Notes: generated by a model not told the origin, from the letters alone. Shown: positions 1 through 7,843, counted from the first letter of the stretch. The stretch is 64,000 bases of DNA from Micrococcus porci (GCF_020097155.1 NZ_CP083691.1:1922001-1986000); one strand, 5' to 3'. Program-made: numbers and translations.

Positions 1-1
1 C

Positions 2-685
2 ACACCCCGCGACAACGAGACCCCCTTCGACCCCGAAACCTTCCTCCGCGAGTCCGGGACCCTCTACCTGCTCGCCACCGGCGCCGGCGCCGGAGCGTCG
101 GCCGCGCTGGTGGCAGCGTTCATCGAAGACCTCATCGAAACCGCCCGCCGCCTCGCCGCCCGCTCACCCGGCGCACGCCTCGACCCACCCCTGCTCCTGG
201 CGCTGGATGAGATCGGGAACCTCGCGCCCCTGCCGTCGCTGCCGACGTTGATGGCCGAAGGTGGCGGGACCGGGATCACCACCCTGCCCGTCTTGCAATC
301 GCTCGCCCAAGCGCGCGACAAGTGGTCCGACCACCAAGCCGGAGCGATCTGGGACGCCGCCATCGTCAAACTCATCCTCGGCGGCGCCTCCAACAGCCGC
401 GACCTCCAAGACCTCACCACCCTCATCGGCGAACGCGACGAATACACCGACTCCGTCACCCTCGGTGACCACGGGACCAGGTCGAACCAGCGCTCCGTAC
501 GGCGGGTGCCGATCCTGCCACCGGACCGCATCCGCACCCTCCCCTTCGGCACCGGCGTCGCCCTGCTGCGCTCCGCGCCGCCGATCATCACCGACCTGAC
601 CGCCTGGCCCACCCGTCCCGACGCCGAGGCCCTCAAGCGGGATCGCGCCCGGCTCGAACAGCTCCTGCAGAACCCCCGTGCATGA
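2..685 (+). CDS. VirD4/TraG-type conjugative coupling protein, C-terminal part
   Basis: The frame is already open at the window start, so the N-terminus and the Walker A motif lie outside; 227 residues are visible. The segment contains a Walker B-like LLLALDEIGNLAPLPSL followed by GGGTGITTLPVLQSLAQ, which is the pattern of the C-terminal motor domain of TraG/TraD/VirD4 ATPases (TraM-recognition region). Such membrane-anchored hexamers bring relaxosome DNA to a type IV secretion channel or, in actinobacterial elements, drive transfer directly. It is followed after 84 nt by an SSB-like gene and further on by a serine recombinase, the usual company of an integrative conjugative element. The family call is firm; whether the element still transfers cannot be judged from one end. 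Confidence 0.85.
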   Translation, partial: TPRDNETPFDPETFLRESGTLYLLATGAGAGASAALVAAFIEDLIETARRLAARSPGARLDPPLLLALDEIGNLAPLPSLPTLMAEGGGTGITTLPVLQSLAQARDKWSDHQAGAIWDAAIVKLILGGASNSRDLQDLTTLIGERDEYTDSVTLGDHGTRSNQRSVRRVPILPPDRIRTLPFGTGVALLRSAPPIITDLTAWPTRPDAEALKRDRARLEQLLQNPRA

Positions 686-769
686 CCGGGGTCGCGGGGT
701 GCACCTGACCGGTACCAGGAGCCCGCACCACCAGCGGGCTGCAGTCCACGAGTTGAGAGGTACCGCGTC

Positions 770-1219
770 ATGGCCATCCGCACCCAGGAATCCCTGTCCG
801 GGTTCATCGCATCCGACCCACAGCTGACCTACACCGAACGCGGCGATGCCCGCTTCTACGCCCGCTACGGCCAGGAGAACTTCCAGCGCGAAGAAGACGG
901 CACCTTCACCAAACTGGAGCCCTCCTTCGGCAACCTCGTGCTCTACCGCGCCACCGCCGAACGCGCCTTCCAACGCTTCACCAAAGGCGACCAGTTCGTC
1001 GCCGAAGGCTACGCCCACGACTACACCTACGAACGCGACGGACAACGCATCGCCGGCGAAGAGTTCGTCGCCAAGAAGATCGGCCACGACACCGCCCGCA
1101 CCCGCTACGACGTCGACCGCACGCCCCGCCAAGCACTCGAACGTCAGGCGGCTGGGCAGGCCTTCGAACCACCCCAGCACCACCAGGCGACGCCTGCTAC
1201 CGACAGCCTCAGCATGTGA
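770..1219 (+). CDS. Single-stranded DNA-binding protein-like (OB-fold) protein of the mobile element
   Basis: 149 residues. The N-terminal ~110 residues look like an SSB OB fold: an early strand (ESLSGFIASDPQLTYT), a variable strand with FYARYGQ, then NLVLYRATAERAFQRFTKGDQFVAEGYAHDYTYE, which matches the SSB pattern of a partner or replication-associated strand followed by a KGD turn. The tail after residue 115 is polar and short, without the DDDIPF-type tip of housekeeping SSB. A good ribosome-binding sequence (gagaggta) lies about 8 nt before the ATG. Element-borne SSB-like proteins usually protect transferred single strands. A housekeeping role is unlikely given the neighbours. The exact subfamily is not certain. 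Confidence 0.7.
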   Translation: MAIRTQESLSGFIASDPQLTYTERGDARFYARYGQENFQREEDGTFTKLEPSFGNLVLYRATAERAFQRFTKGDQFVAEGYAHDYTYERDGQRIAGEEFVAKKIGHDTARTRYDVDRTPRQALERQAAGQAFEPPQHHQATPATDSLSM

Positions 1220-1235
1220 CCCGGGCGGACCGATC

Positions 1236-1856
1236 ATGAGCACTCACAGCCCCGAGCCCGACGACCAGTACGACGACCCCGGCATCCTCGACGACCAGCC
1301 CGACATGTTCGACACGAACGCGCTGCCCGAACCCCCGCACCCGATCAACTGGAACCTGCTATCCGCGCAGGATCTGGAAGCCGAACTGCTGGAGCTGAAC
1401 CGGTGGGTCGACTGGCTCCGCCACACCTACGGGCTGCCTGCCTCAGTCATCCCGCCCTACTGGCATCGTCACCCCGAACTTCTGTGGGAACTGTCCGCGC
1501 TGCACCTGCACTGGCTGTGCGCCTACGACCCCGAACAGAACGGCTCCGCACCTTTGGGATGGCACCGCGACTTCGCCGACGCCCGCCACCGCCTGCGCGA
1601 CTGGGTCACCGCCTCCGGCACCCGTCTCGACCGGGACCGGCCCACCCGGCAGACCACCTGGCCCGGCGAAGAACCCCAACCCACCCACGGGGAGTCCGTG
1701 ATCACTGACCGGGATGCCGACTTCGTTCAGTTCATCATCGACCAAGTCAACGAACGACAGGCTGCCGAAGACGCCTTCTACGCCAGCCTGGATGACCGGA
1801 TCGACCCGGCGACCGGTGAGGTTCGCGACGATGTTCTGGGTCCTGAGGGTGGTTGA
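1236..1856 (+). CDS. DUF4913-like element protein
   Basis: 206 residues starting at the ATG 16 nt after the SSB-like gene. The middle (about residues 35-110) has the tryptophan-rich pattern WVDWLRHTYGLPASVIPPYWHRHPELLWELSALHLHW seen in shorter form in the DUF4913 family, which occurs beside TraG-like genes in actinobacterial plasmids and integrative elements. The N-terminus is acidic and low in complexity. No enzymatic motif is visible. The function is unknown; context suggests a role in conjugation or its control. The last base pairs overlap the start of the next small gene (TTGA), so the two are probably translationally coupled. Confidence 0.55.
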   Translation: MSTHSPEPDDQYDDPGILDDQPDMFDTNALPEPPHPINWNLLSAQDLEAELLELNRWVDWLRHTYGLPASVIPPYWHRHPELLWELSALHLHWLCAYDPEQNGSAPLGWHRDFADARHRLRDWVTASGTRLDRDRPTRQTTWPGEEPQPTHGESVITDRDADFVQFIIDQVNERQAAEDAFYASLDDRIDPATGEVRDDVLGPEGG

Positions 1857-2056
1857 GGATGGTGCGCCGGTATCGCCGCGCCACGGCCCGGGTCGAGGCG
1901 GATCGGCCCCTGCGCGTGCGGTATGAGCCGCGTGAGGAGATCGATGCCGCGAAGGTTGCGGAGGTGTTGATCCGGATCGCGCTGCGCACCGCTGGCGACC
2001 AGCCCGGCGGGCAGTCCGGTGCCCATCTTCGTCGCCTGCTCGTAGCCGGTCGCTAA
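1853..2056 (+). CDS. Small basic hypothetical protein
   Basis: 67 residues from TTG at 1853, or 65 from the ATG at 1859. It is rich in arginine, with the segment EEIDAAKVAEVLIRIALRTA predicted to be one helix. It overlaps the stop of the preceding gene and ends just before an intrinsic terminator, so it is likely to be the last gene of the element's operon. I recognise no family. The coding case rests on position, coupling and G/C third bases. Confidence 0.45.
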   Translation: MRMVRRYRRATARVEADRPLRVRYEPREEIDAAKVAEVLIRIALRTAGDQPGGQSGAHLRRLLVAGR

Positions 2057-2104
2057 ACTGGATCCACATCAAGTTTCGGCGCTGTTGGCACCTGCCTTGC
2101 TAAG

Positions 2105-2127
2105 CCCCGTTCGCGGGGTGTTCTTTT
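2105..2127 (+). terminator. Rho-independent terminator
   Basis: A 5-bp stem CCCCG/CGGGG closes a TTCG tetraloop (2105-2118) and is followed by TGTTCTTTT. It sits 48 nt after the small gene's stop and would end the TraG-side transcript before the recombinase. Confidence 0.75.
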
Positions 2128-2161
2128 CGACTCTGACGTGACCGCCTCCGGCGCCCCACCC

Positions 2162-2181
2162 GCCCCCAGTTATGTGGGGGC
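2162..2181 (+). promoter_or_regulatory. Hairpin in the recombinase leader
   Basis: GCCCCC and GGGGGC arms separated by AGTTATGT lie 18 nt before the recombinase ATG, directly upstream of its GAAAGG ribosome-binding sequence. There is no T tract, so this is more likely a translational or mRNA-stability element than a terminator. Function is inferred only from position. Confidence 0.35.
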
Positions 2182-2199
2182 TTGTGAAAGGCGGTCACC

Positions 2200-5028
2200 A
2201 TGACACTCGATCAGCTCTCCGGCCTCGACATCTCAGGCCTTCGACGCCTCGCCTGCACCACACCACGCCCAGACGCCACAGCGACCGGGGCTGAGGGGCA
2301 GGTGGCGGCGATCAGCTACCTGCGGGTCTCGACCAAGGATCAGGCCACCCGCAACGGGCTGGAAGAGGGTCTGTCGATCCCGGCCCAGCGCGAAGCCGCG
2401 CAGCGCAAGGCCGAACAGCTCGGTGCGGTCATCATCAAGGAGTTCATCGAGCCCGGCGAGTCCGCCAAGACCGCCCAACGACGCGCGCTCCAAGAGATGC
2501 TCGACTACGCGACCACGCATCCGGTGCGGTACTGCATCATCAACAAGGTCGACCGCCTCGCCCGCAACCGGCTCGATGACGCCATGATCCACGCCGCGCT
2601 GCGGGATGCGAACATCAGTCTGGTGTCGGTCACTGAGAACATCGACGAGACCCCCTCGGGGATGCTGATGCACGGCATCCTGGCCTCCATGGCCGAGTTC
2701 TACTCGCTGAACCTGGCCCAGGAAGTCCTCAAAGGCATGACCCAGAAGGCCGCGATCGGTGGCACCCCCACCAAAGCGCCTCTGGGCTACCTCAACGTCC
2801 GCACCACCGACGCCCGAGGACGCGAGTCCCGCGAGATCGAGATCGACCCCGAACGCGCCGACCTCGTCCGTTTCGCGTTCACCGCCTACGCCACCGGGGA
2901 CTGGTCCCTGTCGCGCCTGGCCAAGGAACTCACATCCCGTGGCTTGACCACCCGGCCCACCCCCTCGCAGCCGGCCAAACCAGTCACCACCACCGGACTG
3001 CACAAGATCCTGACCAACCCCTACTACCAGGGCACCGTCACCTTCCGCGGCGTCACCTACGACGGCTCCCACGAGCCCCTCGTCGACGCCGAGACCTGGC
3101 TGCGCGTCCAGACCAACCTCGACGCCAACAACGCCCGCGGCGAACGACCCCAGAAGTACGACCACTACCTCAAAGGCACGCTGTACTGCGCCTGCGGAGC
3201 CAAGCTCATGATCGAACGCCCCCGCGACAAGGCCGGGGACCGCTACGAGTACTTCACCTGCTCCGGACGACGCCGCAAGACCACCAACTGCACCCGCTCC
3301 GCGATCCTTGCCGAACGCGCCGAAGCGGAGATCGAACGCACCTACCAGCGCAATTCCCTGACCCAGACCCAGGCGGAGCACGTCCGGAAGGTCCTCAACG
3401 ACGTGTTCGATCAGCTCGAAGGATCGCGCGAGGACGAACGCAAGCTCCTGACCGCCCAGCGCGACAAGCTCGAAGCCGAACGCCTCAAACTCGTCCAAGC
3501 TCACTACGCCGACGCGATCCCCCTCGACCTCCTCAAAAGCGAACAAGACCGCATCCGCGCCAGCCTCGATCAGATCACCAGACGGCTCGACAACCTCACC
3601 GACACCTACGCCGACGCCCGAACAGGCTTGGACCAGCTCACCGAACTCCTCGTCGACCTCGACGAGCTCTACAACAAGTGCGACCCAGCCGAACGACGCA
3701 TCCTCAACCGCGCCCTGTTCACCCGCATCACCATCGACGACGAAGAGAACGCCACCTACACACCCGAGCAGACCACCGCCAGCGTCCTCGTACACACCAG
3801 CATCGATGCCCCGGCCCACGTCACCGCAGAAACAAAACTGCCCCGCCATCAGGCGGGGCAAGTTTCGATTTTCTCATCTTACGTGGAGGTAAGGGGATTC
3901 GAACCCCTGACCTTCTGCATGCCATGCAGACGCGCTACCAACTGCGCCATACCCCCGAGATCGGGCGCCCCCCGGAACCCGTGGGCGCCGCGGCGACTCG
4001 AGAACTGTATCCGAGCCGCCGCGGCACGCGCAAATCGGCGGCGCTCAGACCGGGTCGGTCCCCGGGTCCAGGCGCTCGAGGGCGAGCCCCTCCCCCGGGA
4101 GCAGGCGGAGGTCCGCCCCCTCCTGGGTGTAGCCGCCGGCGGGGGCGTCCGAGGCGAACCAGAGTGGGGCGTCGAGGTCCACCATGGTCACCGCCGGGTG
4201 GGCCAGGGAGAGCTGCACCGCCGCGGCGATCGAGATGCGCGGCTCCATCATCGAGCCGACCATGCACCCGATGCCGTGCTCGGCCGCGAGGTCCGCGATG
4301 GCCACGGCGTCGGCGAGCCCGCCGGTCTTGGCGAGCTTGACGTTGAACAGGTCAGCGGCGCCGGCCTCGATGAGCCGCCGGGCGTCCTCCGAGGACCACA
4401 GGGCCTCGTCCGCCATGATCGGCGTGGTCACGGCCGCGCGCACGCGCGCCAGCCCGGCCACGTCGGCGGCCGCGACGGGCTGCTCCACGAGGTCGACGGG
4501 CAGGCCCTCGTCCTCCATGCCGGAGATGATCGCGATCGCGTCCTCCACCGACCAGCCCTGGTTCGCGTCCAGGCGCAGGCGGGCCTGTGGGGCGGCCTCC
4601 AGCACGGCGTGCAGCCGCCGGCGGTCCTCCGCGACGTCCCGGCCCAGCTTGATCTTCAGGATCCGGGTCCCGGCGGCCACCGCCTCGGCGGCGCGGGCGG
4701 CCATCGTGGCCGGGTCCTCGAGGGACACCGTCATGTCGTTCTCCAGGGTCTGCTTCACCGCGGTCCCCGCCGGGGCCAGCAACGCCGTGAGCGGCACGCC
4801 GGCGGCACGGGCGACCGCGTCGTGCACGGCCACGTCCACGGCCGACCGGGCGCTCGTGGCACCCCGGGCCGGGGCGGGCAGGCGGGCCAGCAGGCCGTCC
4901 AGCCCGCCCGTGGCACCGGTGAGAGCGGGGCCGAAGACCCCGTCCACGGCGGTCTCGATGGACGCCGCGTCCTCCCCCGTCACCGCGACGGTCTCGGCGG
5001 CGGAGCCCTGGCCGACGGTGCCGTCTGA
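2200..5028 (+). CDS. Large serine recombinase (integrase) whose frame runs on through the tRNA
   Basis: The first ~560 residues are a clear large serine recombinase: a resolvase domain with catalytic Ser44 in YLRVSTKDQ and the helix IINKVDRLARNRLDD, a recombinase domain (about residues 200-310), a zinc-ribbon (CACGAKL...CSG...NCTR) and a long coiled coil (about 390-480). GAAAGG precedes the ATG by 8 nt. There is no stop before the chromosome junction: the frame passes an internal terminator hairpin at 3839-3860, enters the antisense of tRNA-Ala at 3884 (residue 562) and stays open to 5028, antisense to the epimerase gene. That extension gives a 942-residue product and is surely not conserved protein; the functional part ends near 3880. 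The enzyme probably integrates and excises the element whose coupling-protein end lies at 1-2056. Confidence 0.85.
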   Translation: MTLDQLSGLDISGLRRLACTTPRPDATATGAEGQVAAISYLRVSTKDQATRNGLEEGLSIPAQREAAQRKAEQLGAVIIKEFIEPGESAKTAQRRALQEMLDYATTHPVRYCIINKVDRLARNRLDDAMIHAALRDANISLVSVTENIDETPSGMLMHGILASMAEFYSLNLAQEVLKGMTQKAAIGGTPTKAPLGYLNVRTTDARGRESREIEIDPERADLVRFAFTAYATGDWSLSRLAKELTSRGLTTRPTPSQPAKPVTTTGLHKILTNPYYQGTVTFRGVTYDGSHEPLVDAETWLRVQTNLDANNARGERPQKYDHYLKGTLYCACGAKLMIERPRDKAGDRYEYFTCSGRRRKTTNCTRSAILAERAEAEIERTYQRNSLTQTQAEHVRKVLNDVFDQLEGSREDERKLLTAQRDKLEAERLKLVQAHYADAIPLDLLKSEQDRIRASLDQITRRLDNLTDTYADARTGLDQLTELLVDLDELYNKCDPAERRILNRALFTRITIDDEENATYTPEQTTASVLVHTSIDAPAHVTAETKLPRHQAGQVSIFSSYVEVRGFEPLTFCMPCRRATNCAIPPRSGAPRNPWAPRRLENCIRAAAARANRRRSDRVGPRVQALEGEPLPREQAEVRPLLGVAAGGGVRGEPEWGVEVHHGHRRVGQGELHRRGDRDARLHHRADHAPDAVLGREVRDGHGVGEPAGLGELDVEQVSGAGLDEPPGVLRGPQGLVRHDRRGHGRAHARQPGHVGGRDGLLHEVDGQALVLHAGDDRDRVLHRPALVRVQAQAGLWGGLQHGVQPPAVLRDVPAQLDLQDPGPGGHRLGGAGGHRGRVLEGHRHVVLQGLLHRGPRRGQQRRERHAGGTGDRVVHGHVHGRPGARGTPGRGGQAGQQAVQPARGTGESGAEDPVHGGLDGRRVLPRHRDGLGGGALADGAV
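3839..3873 (+). terminator. Intrinsic terminator inside the open recombinase frame
   Basis: A perfect 9-bp stem TGCCCCGCC/GGCGGGGCA around ATCA (3839-3860) is followed by AGTTTCGATTTT. It would end recombinase mRNA 11 nt before the tRNA sequence. Because the reading frame is still open here, the terminator and the missing stop codon contradict each other (see findings). Confidence 0.8.
3884..3956 (-). tRNA. tRNA-Ala(GGC), copy 1
   Basis: 73 nt without encoded CCA. The cloverleaf is complete: acceptor GGGGGTA/TACCTCC, D stem GCGC, anticodon stem TCTGC/GCAGA with loop ATGGCAT (anticodon GGC), T arm AGGGG-TTCGAAT-CCCCT, discriminator A. Its 3' end faces the serine-recombinase element, the geometry of an element inserted at a tRNA 3' end. 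It is identical to the copy at 6570-6642. Confidence 0.95.
4004..4033 (-). promoter_or_regulatory. Promoter of tRNA-Ala copy 1
   Basis: On the minus strand TTGCGC (4028-4033), an 18-bp spacer and TACAGT (4004-4009) lie about 47 nt before the tRNA 5' end. The copy therefore has a promoter of its own. Confidence 0.5.
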
Positions 5029-5169
5029 GAGCTCGACCTCCACGACCACGTACTCGACCGCCTCGGTGCGGCGGGCGGCCGTCACGAAGGGGTGGAGCAG
5101 CGGCGCCCGGTGGCGATGCCGGCGCACGGCCGCCACCGACACGGGGGCCTGACCGGGGGCGGGACTCAT
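4045..5169 (-). CDS. Enolase-superfamily dipeptide epimerase
   Basis: 374 residues. An N-terminal capping domain is followed by a TIM-barrel of the mandelate racemase/muconate lactonizing group. Visible active-site elements are KIKLG (KxK pair), RLDANQGWS and EQPV (metal ligands D and E), MADEA (third acidic ligand) and NVKLAKTGG; GSMMEP and DLDAPL near the end are typical of L-Ala-D/L-Glu epimerases, which act on murein-derived or other dipeptides in the cytoplasm. The start overlaps the stop of the DUF819 gene by four bases (ATGA), so the two form an operon. Substrate specificity within the dipeptide epimerases cannot be fixed from sequence alone. Confidence 0.8.
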   Translation of the reverse strand: MSPAPGQAPVSVAAVRRHRHRAPLLHPFVTAARRTEAVEYVVVEVELSDGTVGQGSAAETVAVTGEDAASIETAVDGVFGPALTGATGGLDGLLARLPAPARGATSARSAVDVAVHDAVARAAGVPLTALLAPAGTAVKQTLENDMTVSLEDPATMAARAAEAVAAGTRILKIKLGRDVAEDRRRLHAVLEAAPQARLRLDANQGWSVEDAIAIISGMEDEGLPVDLVEQPVAAADVAGLARVRAAVTTPIMADEALWSSEDARRLIEAGAADLFNVKLAKTGGLADAVAIADLAAEHGIGCMVGSMMEPRISIAAAVQLSLAHPAVTMVDLDAPLWFASDAPAGGYTQEGADLRLLPGEGLALERLDPGTDPV

Positions 5170-6335
5170 CCGAAGAGCCTCATGACGGCACCGCCGCCGA
5201 GCCCGGCGAACGTGCCGATCAGCTGGCCCATGAGGGCGAAGAGGACGCCCACGGGGACGAGGCGCTTGTCATAGGCGGCGGCGACGACCGGGGCGGAGGC
5301 CATGCCGCCCACGTTGGCGGTGGACGCGACCGTCAGCGAGAAGAGGTCGGCCTTGGCGAGCTTGGCGTACACGACCATGATCGCGCCGTGCACCAGCACG
5401 ATGAGGACGCCCATCAGCAGGTAGACGGGCGCCTGCGTGATGCCGGAGAAGTCCGACCCCGAGGCGATCTGCCCCACCACGACGAACAGCATGAGGGAGC
5501 CGACCTCGGACGAGCCCGCCACCTTGCCCAGCGGCGTCTGGGCCGCGATGAGGCCGAGAATCGACACGATGATGATGGTCCACGCGGTGCCGTTGATGAC
5601 GTCGCCGACCTTGGGGAGCAGCTTGCCGGCCTCGATGGACAGCGCGCCGACGAGGATCGACCCGAAGACGAGGACGGCCAGCGAGGTGCGGGTGATCGGC
5701 GTGTCGTCGTGCTCGACGCGCGCCGCGTGCTCGTCGATCCGGGAGGTGTCCGCCTTGGTCCAGCGGTTGAACGCGCCGGCGACCGCGACGGAGGAGAACA
5801 TCAGCATCAGCCAGAACGAGTAGACGACCGTGTCCGTGATCAGGGCGAATCCGAACAGGTTCTCCGGGCCCTGGAGGATGTCGTTGACGGCCACCATGTT
5901 GGAGGAGCCGCCGGTCCAGGAGGCCAGCAGGGACGCCATGGGGATCCAGGACTGGGGATCCAGGGCCTGCCCGTCCAGGAGGCTGCGGAAGAGGCCGAAC
6001 ACCAGGAAGAACGCGGCCATGATGGAGAGCACCGTGACGAAGAACGTCAGGAGCAGCTTCGGGCCGAGCTTGGCGATGCGGCGCAGGTCGCAGCCGAGCA
6101 GCAGGACGAAGATCATGGACGGCAGCAGGAGGTCCTTGGTGGCCTTGAGCGCGTCGCGGGAGCCCTCGGCGTCGCCGAGGACGCCGAAGGTGTTCAGGGC
6201 GGCGCAGCCGAGGTACATCAGGACGAAGGCCGGAAGGTACTTGAACACCTTCCAACCGGTGTACGACTCGAGGGCGATGAGCAGGCCTGCCAGGCCCACC
6301 ACCACGCCGAGCACCAGGACGGGATCGTTGATCAC
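5166..6335 (-). CDS. DUF819 family membrane protein
   Basis: 389 residues, GTG start. About eleven hydrophobic segments cover the length, with conserved-looking PSMIFVLLLGCDLRRI, SWTGGSSNMVAVND and ASTANVGGMASAP. These match the DUF819 (YjcL-like) family of polytopic proteins, whose layout recalls two-fold repeated secondary transporters. The next gene, coupled through ATGA, is a dipeptide epimerase; an inference is that the pair takes up and processes peptides or cell-wall fragments. No experimental function is known to me for this family. The ribosome-binding sequence before the GTG is weak. Confidence 0.8.
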   Translation of the reverse strand: MINDPVLVLGVVVGLAGLLIALESYTGWKVFKYLPAFVLMYLGCAALNTFGVLGDAEGSRDALKATKDLLLPSMIFVLLLGCDLRRIAKLGPKLLLTFFVTVLSIMAAFFLVFGLFRSLLDGQALDPQSWIPMASLLASWTGGSSNMVAVNDILQGPENLFGFALITDTVVYSFWLMLMFSSVAVAGAFNRWTKADTSRIDEHAARVEHDDTPITRTSLAVLVFGSILVGALSIEAGKLLPKVGDVINGTAWTIIIVSILGLIAAQTPLGKVAGSSEVGSLMLFVVVGQIASGSDFSGITQAPVYLLMGVLIVLVHGAIMVVYAKLAKADLFSLTVASTANVGGMASAPVVAAAYDKRLVPVGVLFALMGQLIGTFAGLGGGAVMRLFG

Positions 6336-6532
6336 GGGGGTCTCGTTTCCGTGGGGACCGGCGCGGGTGCGAGGGCGACCGGCCCCGCACGACGCGGCCG
6401 GTCGCCGCGCGTCGTGCGCGGATCTCTGCCGTGACGCCTGCCACAGGCTACCGTGCTCCGCCGCACTCCCCGGTCGCTGCCAGGGGCGGATCGTCCCACA
6501 TCACCTCAGGGCGGCGTCTCACCGGAGACGAC

Positions 6533-6562
6533 GAAGGCCCGGTCCGTGCGGACCGGGCCTTC
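6533..6562. terminator. Bidirectional terminator after tRNA-Ala copy 2
   Basis: A perfect 13-bp stem GAAGGCCCGGTCC/GGACCGGGCCTTC closes GTGC seven bases beyond the tRNA 3' end. There is no long T tract, as is common in very high-GC actinobacteria. Confidence 0.75.
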
Positions 6563-6569
6563 GTGCTCG

Positions 6570-6642
6570 TGGAGGTAAGGGGATTCGAACCCCTGACCTT
6601 CTGCATGCCATGCAGACGCGCTACCAACTGCGCCATACCCCC
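6570..6642 (-). tRNA. tRNA-Ala(GGC), copy 2
   Basis: Same 73-nt sequence as copy 1, anticodon GGC, with different flanks beyond CGT on one side and CGAG on the other. It has its own promoter and terminator. Confidence 0.95.
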
Positions 6643-6703
6643 GAGGGATGCCACCGCGGTTCACGGTCCGTTTCCGGCCCGTCCACCTCTCGGCAACTCG
6701 ACG

Positions 6704-6733
6704 ATCGTACACCACCTTGCACGTCAGCACCAA
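6704..6733 (-). promoter_or_regulatory. Promoter of tRNA-Ala copy 2
   Basis: TTGGTG (6728-6733), 18-bp spacer, TACGAT (6704-6709) on the minus strand, about 61 nt before the tRNA 5' end. The spacing equals that of copy 1 but the sequence differs. Confidence 0.5.
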
Positions 6734-6766
6734 CTCGGCCATGCCCGGCGGCTCAGCGGGCCCGCG

Positions 6767-7426
6767 TCAGACGTCGTAGCCGAGCAGGCTCCAGGCCCCG
6801 GGGCCCTCCCCCGCGAAGGTCCCGTCCAGGATCACGGCCCGGGCGTTCGAGACCCGCGCCAGGTGCGCGAAGTCGGCGCCCTCGAGGGCGAGCGCGAGGC
6901 CGGCGGCGGCGCGGATCACTGCACCGTGGGCCACGATCAGGAGGGTGCGGGCGTCGGGCACCCGCGCCGGACGCGGCGTGGACCAGTCCTCCGGGACGTG
7001 TGCGGCGGCCGCGGCCAGCACGCGCTCGCCGCCGGCCCGCAGCACCTCGCCGCCCACGGGTCCTCCGTCGAGGTCCGGCACGGTGCGCCAGGCGTGGTGC
7101 TCATGGGGCCAGCGCGCCCCGATCTCGGTGAAGTCCAGGCCCTCCCACTCGCCGCCGCCCAGCTCCACGAGCCGGGAATCCACGGCGAGCTCGACGGCGC
7201 CCACGGCGTCCTCGAGGACGATCTCCGCGGTGCGCCGGGCTCGGATCAGCGGGGAGGACACGGCCACGAGGTCCTCCGCCGAGCGCAGCAGCTCCCCCAC
7301 GGGACCGGCCGCCGCGGCGGCGGCCTGCCGCTCCCCCAGTGCGTTCAAAGGGACGTCGGTGCGGCCCTGGTACCGGTCCAGGGCGTTCCAGTCGGTCTCC
7401 CCGTGCCGCAGCAGCACCAGCCTCAC
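6767..7426 (-). CDS. Histidine phosphatase family protein (phosphoglycerate mutase-like)
   Basis: 219 residues, GTG start. The catalytic signature LLRHGETDWN is at residues 5-14, the second histidine is in LIVAHGAVIR near residue 166, and SPLIRARRTAEIV carries the usual arginine. These define the RHG phosphatase branch, which hydrolyses phosphate esters through a phosphohistidine. The start lies 6 nt after the rsfS stop, so it is the last gene of that run. Nothing in the sequence singles out phosphoglycerate mutase activity, and cofactor-dependent mutases are usually longer, so a broad or unknown phosphatase role is more likely. Confidence 0.8.
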   Translation of the reverse strand: MRLVLLRHGETDWNALDRYQGRTDVPLNALGERQAAAAAAGPVGELLRSAEDLVAVSSPLIRARRTAEIVLEDAVGAVELAVDSRLVELGGGEWEGLDFTEIGARWPHEHHAWRTVPDLDGGPVGGEVLRAGGERVLAAAAAHVPEDWSTPRPARVPDARTLLIVAHGAVIRAAAGLALALEGADFAHLARVSNARAVILDGTFAGEGPGAWSLLGYDV

Positions 7427-7432
7427 GGCGGA

Positions 7433-7843
7433 TCAGTCCTGCGCGGCGGCGTCGAGGGCGTCGTCGGGGCGCGTGGCCTCCTCCGGCAGGCCTAGGTCGA
7501 TGGCCGGGCTGTCCTTCCAGAGCCGGTCCAGGGCGTAGAACTCGCGGTCCTCCCGGTGCTGCACGTGCACCACGAAGTGCCCGTAGTCCAACAGCACCCA
7601 GTGGCCGTCCGAGCGGCCCTCGCGGCGCAGGGGCTTCAGCTGCTCCTTCACGAGCAGGTCCTCCTCGATGCCGTCCACGATCGCGTTGACCTGGCGCTCG
7701 GAGGCGCCGGAGGCGATCAGGAAGGCGTCGGTCAGGCCGAGGCGCTCGGCGACGTCGACCGCCACGATGTGCGTGGCGACCTTCTCCGCGGCCGCGGCGG
7801 CGGCCACCTGCAGGGCGTCGAGGGTGGTCTGGGGAACGGTCAC
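7433..7843 (-). CDS. rsfS: Ribosome silencing factor RsfS
   Basis: 136 residues from the GTG at 7843. RsfS binds ribosomal protein L14 on the 50S subunit and blocks subunit joining when nutrients are low. The DUF143 fold is evident: HIVAVDVAERLGLTDAFLIASGASERQVNAIVDGIEE followed in pieces by GHWVLLDYGHFVVHV and FYALDRLWKDS. The start was chosen because AAGGAG lies 5 nt before it and the conserved domain begins right after it. The frame remains open upstream to an ATG at 8056, but that part is low-complexity and matches the tail of the neighbouring frameshifted gene. A C-terminal extension of about 18 residues is acidic. Confidence 0.85.
   Translation of the reverse strand: MTVPQTTLDALQVAAAAAAEKVATHIVAVDVAERLGLTDAFLIASGASERQVNAIVDGIEEDLLVKEQLKPLRREGRSDGHWVLLDYGHFVVHVQHREDREFYALDRLWKDSPAIDLGLPEEATRPDDALDAAAQD

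Noticed and set aside
6570..6642. The second tRNA-Ala as a simple attachment-site duplicate of the integrative element
   Set aside because: It has its own promoter and terminator, is full length, and core genes lie between the copies.
3884..6654. Peptides like RGFEPLTFCMPCRRATNC and GSNPLTST in several frames
   Set aside because: They are translations of the tRNA-Ala genes and not proteins.
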